Positions 59,870-64,000 of a stretch of DNA of 64,000 bases are shown here, one piece after another. The DNA comes from Salminus brasiliensis (lineage: Eukaryota; Chordata; Actinopteri; Characiformes; Bryconidae), in the NCBI RefSeq assembly GCF_030463535.1, contig NC_132891.1, forward strand, positions 10,342,949-10,406,948, read 5' to 3'. The position numbers were made by a program, and so were the translations under genes. Within the stretch, counting starts at the first letter, position 1. Each line of letters opens with the position of its first letter. Under the pieces are notes generated by a model. That model was not told where the DNA came from. It ran no database searches and saw only the letters and a program-made list of their open reading frames with translations.

Positions 59870-61360
59870 AAAATGTCACTTAAGTACATGTGACTGAATA
59901 AATATAGCTAATTACTACCTACCTATGGTAAATAAATTTTACAGTCCAAATGGCGATAATCTTGTTCATGCTCTGGGACTGAAGCCTCCTGGGCTTAGGT
60001 TTGAATCCGTGTTCCAGAATCTGCTCTCTGAATCGTTCAAATGTTGTCAGTAGGTTTATAATAATGCTTAACTTTTTAATAACTTCAACTCCAACTTTAA
60101 AACCTGTGAAATGCTCACTGTGCAATACAGTAAAATCCTTTAATCCATATTGAACTCATCATCTTATTCATTATTCCATTAAAGGAAAATTATTTGACTA
60201 TTTTTTTCAGGCATGTGGGCAAATGTACCCCCAAAATCCACAATTTACAGCTGTCTGCCTGTCAGTGTGAAATCCAGTAATTACTGCTCATTGTAGCAGT
60301 TGACTCAGAAGGCCACACCCAGACACAACTGACAGTTACTGTAATCCCATTCTTCTGCCTCTCTTTAGGCACCCACACAGCCATGCCAGTTTCTGTGTGC
60401 TTGTTTGTAATGAAAGGCTGGGTCTTAGAGAATACACAGGTCTACAGGTCGAGATATGGATATATCATTTAAAACATGCTGCTTCATTTAGATGTGTGTA
60501 ATATGCAGATGATTACTTTGACTGAGAATTTGTATTTTTATTTAATGCTGGAACATTTTGAGCACAGTAATGGTTTTCAAAGCGAGTGAAAGAAATATTT
60601 CCGTTACATCGATTCAAACATGAAAAACACTTTAACCCCTTAAAAAGCCTACGGACCACTGTTGGGCCGAAAGTTCCCAGAGAAAAGCCCCACCAGTTAT
60701 AATGTACAGAAGTCCTTACAGAAGGCCTTAGTGAGTAATAAGCATTGCAGTTTTTACAGTGTGGTTTTGATAGAATTTGTCTGAGTTTCCGAATGGAAAT
60801 GTAAAGGATGTTGTTTGTTTGGCCGGTGCAGAGGATGTGTGGCAGACACCTGCTGGCTGACGGAAGGAAACAGGCGGTTCACACAGCAGAACATGTGATT
60901 CAGGAATTCAAATTCAGGTGGCAGTATCTTAAGAAACCTTTAACACAGTGACTTCCTATAAGACACACTTTTAATCTTAATAAAATTAACTCCTTAACCC
61001 AGAAAAGCACAGCTGTATTACTCAGAAGCTTGTAATAACACTTTCAGACCTTTAAAGAGGTTAAAGCTACATTTATGCAACAATTTAAATTAATTTTATT
61101 TATTTACCATGCTTGTCCGGTCATTTTGGACCATTTGCATTGGTCCATTGTCACACGATGTAAAGGGCAGACTGTCAAAAGTGTTTCAGACGTTTTTATG
61201 AGGTTTTAATCTAACTTCATCATTTTGCTTTGGGCTGGGTTTATTGGTGTTGAATTAAGCTGGTTAATCTTCTGCTTATCACATGTCATTTTTAGGTTGC
61301 TCTCAGGTTTTGTTTAGTAAATAAATAAGTGAAATAAGAAAGAAATGAGGTTTTCACATG
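59870..61360. other. Noncoding, no gene seen
   Basis: AT-rich sequence without recognised repeats except a TTTGCATTGGTCCATTGTCA fragment near 61135. No exon-like open frames flanked by splice sites. Confidence 0.4.
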
Positions 61361-61366
61361 GCAATA

Positions 61367-61830
61367 GAACATCAGCCATAACATCTGCCTGCCAAATATT
61401 AAGTAGGTCCACCCATCCTGTGGTATCTGGCACCAAGATGTTAGCAGCAGATCCTTTAAGTCCTGTTGTGAGGTGAGTATTAACGAGCCTTAGGTGCCCA
61501 TGACCCTGTTGCTGGTTCAGGGTCTTTCACAGCTGTTCTTTTTTGGACTATGTTTGTTAGGTACTGACCACTGCATGCCTGCAAAAACCCTGCAGGACCT
61601 GCCTGATGTTTTGGAGATGTTCTGACCCAGTTGTCTAGCCATCACAGTTTGGCCCTCATCAAAGTGGCTCTGATCCTTACACTTGTCCATGTTTGCTTTT
61701 AATAACATCACCTTCAAGAACTGACTGTTAACATGCTGCCAAATATATCCCACCCCTTAAGATGCCACCGTAGATGAAGATGATCAGTGCTTTTCACTGT
61801 CCTAGTGGTACTAATGTTATGGCTGATTGA
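61367..61830. mobile_element. MITE with ATCAGCCATAACATT ends
   Basis: The left end ATCAGCCATAACATCTGCC and the right end TAATGTTATGGCTGATTGA are inverted copies. The interior is derived from a DNA transposon common in fish genomes (CACCAAGATGTTAGCAGCAG). The 78-aa minus-strand open frame (61517-61753) is part of it. Confidence 0.6.
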
Positions 61831-64000
61831 TGATATAGCCAACTTTAGATATAACTTCAGAAACGGCTCTGAGTTCTGAGGTGTCTAACTGGGTTTTGCC
61901 ACACCTTGCTAGTGAGCTGGAATCTGATAGACATTGTGTGCTGAGTGGAGGTGCACAAAGAAAACAGGCTTGTTTTACAGCCATCCAGCTATCCTGGCTC
62001 ACCATCTGTTTGGAAAGTGTGGGTGTACGTGTGTGAATGAACCAGATGAAGGTGAATTTCTGGACATTCTCCCATGGTTCTTTCTCAACACCAGAACATA
62101 CCAGGAAGTAACCAACTGTCTATGTGCGTAGTAGCCCGAAAGGCCTTGTTCATAAGGTGCCTGTGGAAAGAAAGCGTACTTAAACAGAAATGGAAACAGG
62201 ATGCCAGAACTAGTTTTGGGATTTTTTGGGAAATCCCAGTGCACAAAAACAACAGCTCTTGCTATCAAATGTTGACAATAAGTGTTAAATAATTAATAAG
62301 ACAAGATAAGATAAACAAGCTACTTATAATTTAAAACTTCTTTACCCTCTAAAGCATTTAGTGAGAATTCTGTACCCTTTTTGGCACTAAGCTAAAAAAA
62401 AACCCCTCTTAACCAATTACGGGAGTTCCCCTGCACATAGTCGTACAAATAGGAATGTCACAACCGTTAAACACAGCCCACGTTTTGATCTTGGCGGCCT
62501 GTTCCACTTCATTAGCGAACCTGGTTTAACCTCAGCCCGCTCCGGCTGGAATCTAGTCGAACTGCACCTGAGCGTGCACAGACCGGCGCTGGAATCCATC
62601 ACGGCTTTCCGCCACTCAGGAATTCTTGGGTGATGTCACGCAATGGTAGATTATTTTTGCATACCCATATCGTTTACACTTAGCTATAATGAGTTCTGGC
62701 CTTACGACATTATTAAGACGTGGAAGCATGTAATCAGTGACCTTTATGTTGCTCTTAATTAGGATTCAGGAACAAAGTAAGCCTGGAATTCTGGTCATTA
62801 GTTTACAGTTGGAATAATCTCATCATTTGATAAAAGGTCAGAGTAAATTCTTTTGATGTGTCAAAGGAGACATTACGTTGGATTTACTGGCTGTTCTGGT
62901 TTGGGCTGCTGCTTGTGTTTCAGAAGTCTCCGCAACTATTTAGTAAATTTGCAGAATGTCAGCTGCAGATTTTTGCAATTGGTAATTCTTCAACCCAGGT
63001 CCCCTTGTCACTTGTATATGCATATATGTATATATTGTCACTATTGTGGCACAAAAACCTTGTATCTCCATTTTTGCTATTTTTTGACATTATTTGAATT
63101 TGACAGCTGTTCTTTACCTTGTTTGAACATGCACAAATGGCACAATGGATGGACCAATGGAAATGCTTCAAAATGATTTAGAATAAATTATTTTATTTAG
63201 ACATCTGTTGAAAGTTAAGAAGGTTTTTGTTTACTCCTAAAGAAGTTTTTGAGTGGCAGTAAAAAGACTTTACTAATTAAAAAAACACTAATTATGATAA
63301 TATTAATGTGGCTAGTTGTGATTCCCCAGTATCATTGTCAATTATCATCCAATATCTGGTTTGTTTGTTCAGTGTTTCGGTTAAATAATGAATTAAAATA
63401 GTTAAAGGGCAGGTCAGTTGAGTTCAGTGCTGCTGTTGGTGGACTTTTTTGTAATTCAAATATTTCTTGCTTCCCAAGCTAACAAAAATAAAAATCCATG
63501 GTTCTTCAACTCACATGCATAACAATTCGCATACAATAAACATACAGTACGAACAGTGAGTACAGAGCATCCTTCTGAAGGCTAACAAGAACAATATGGC
63601 ATTCTCTCATTGAGAGTTACAAGTAGAATATAGTCCACTGTACCTATCCCATTCCTATTTTAACTAATGGATTGTGGATGGACTGTATTAAAGAAAGGGT
63701 CCCTCTTCCAGTGTATTAGGATTATTCCAGCAGCTGTGGTGATGCCTATGATGATAAGAGTGAGTTTATCACATGAGACATTTGTTTGTTGGGGGATAAA
63801 AGGGGCTAAACTACCAAAGTCTAGGCAATCATTGGATATTACAGCTAGCCCATTGACCTATTTTTTTTTTTTAGAATCTGCTCAAAACAGATTGAGCAGC
63901 TTCAGAAGAGGGCAGCTTCAAAGTGCATGTACAAATGTACCCTTCTGTGTGCAGCTCTTATCAGCCAGCATTTATCACTCTTACTCAAACCCATTCTGCA
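61831..64000. other. Noncoding right flank
   Basis: AT-rich. Holds a GAGCATTTCTATTGG-type repeat copy (about 63040-63190) and nothing else recognised. Open frames at 61999-62292 and 62853-63176 overlap on opposite strands and look like chance. Confidence 0.4.

Overview
The window is from a teleost fish nuclear genome. It has spliced vertebrate genes with GT-AG introns, about 60% AT noncoding DNA, Tc1/mariner relics, several families of foldback MITEs, tRNA-derived SINEs and CA/TA microsatellites. I reconstructed four protein-coding genes by joining in-phase exons. The identities come from remembered human family members, not from a search.

Layout: 1-13.9 kb is repeat-rich upstream DNA. 13.97-23.61 kb (+) is a complete ARHGEF19 (WGEF) orthologue, a DH-PH-SH3 RhoGEF of 15 coding exons and 964 aa. 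25.92-39.49 kb (-) is a 12-exon, 382-aa tandem-PH protein that most resembles PLEKHN1. It begins Met-Gly-Cys-Cys, and its two PH modules have matching exon phases. Inside its 4.2-kb intron, on the opposite strand (28.33-29.38 kb, +), lies a compact three-exon gene of 260 aa with a divergent, FOXH1-like forkhead domain whose recognition helix has lost the canonical Arg-His-Asn. 39.5-45.4 kb is intergenic and full of foldback elements plus an internally deleted Tc1 copy. 45.48-57.31 kb (-) is a complete TTLL10, a tubulin polyglycylase-like ligase of 11 coding exons and 803 aa. About 1.1 kb upstream of its start codon is a tight cluster of one forkhead-type site and two RFX X-box-like sites, as expected for a ciliary gene. 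The rest, to 64 kb, is noncoding with MITEs.

Human PLEKHN1 and TTLL10 lie close together in 1p36.33 and ARHGEF19 lies elsewhere on 1p36, so the gene set fits conserved 1p36 synteny. ARHGEF19 and the PH gene converge tail to tail. The PH gene and TTLL10 point the same way. No operon-like or shared-pathway relation is evident; what they share is chromosomal neighbourhood.

The strongest candidates for something undescribed are: the nested degenerate forkhead gene; the internal exon-for-exon duplication in the PH gene; and a 71-copy, indel-free 20-bp tandem array in that gene's first intron, nearly every unit of which carries a perfect 5' splice-site hexamer on the antisense strand.
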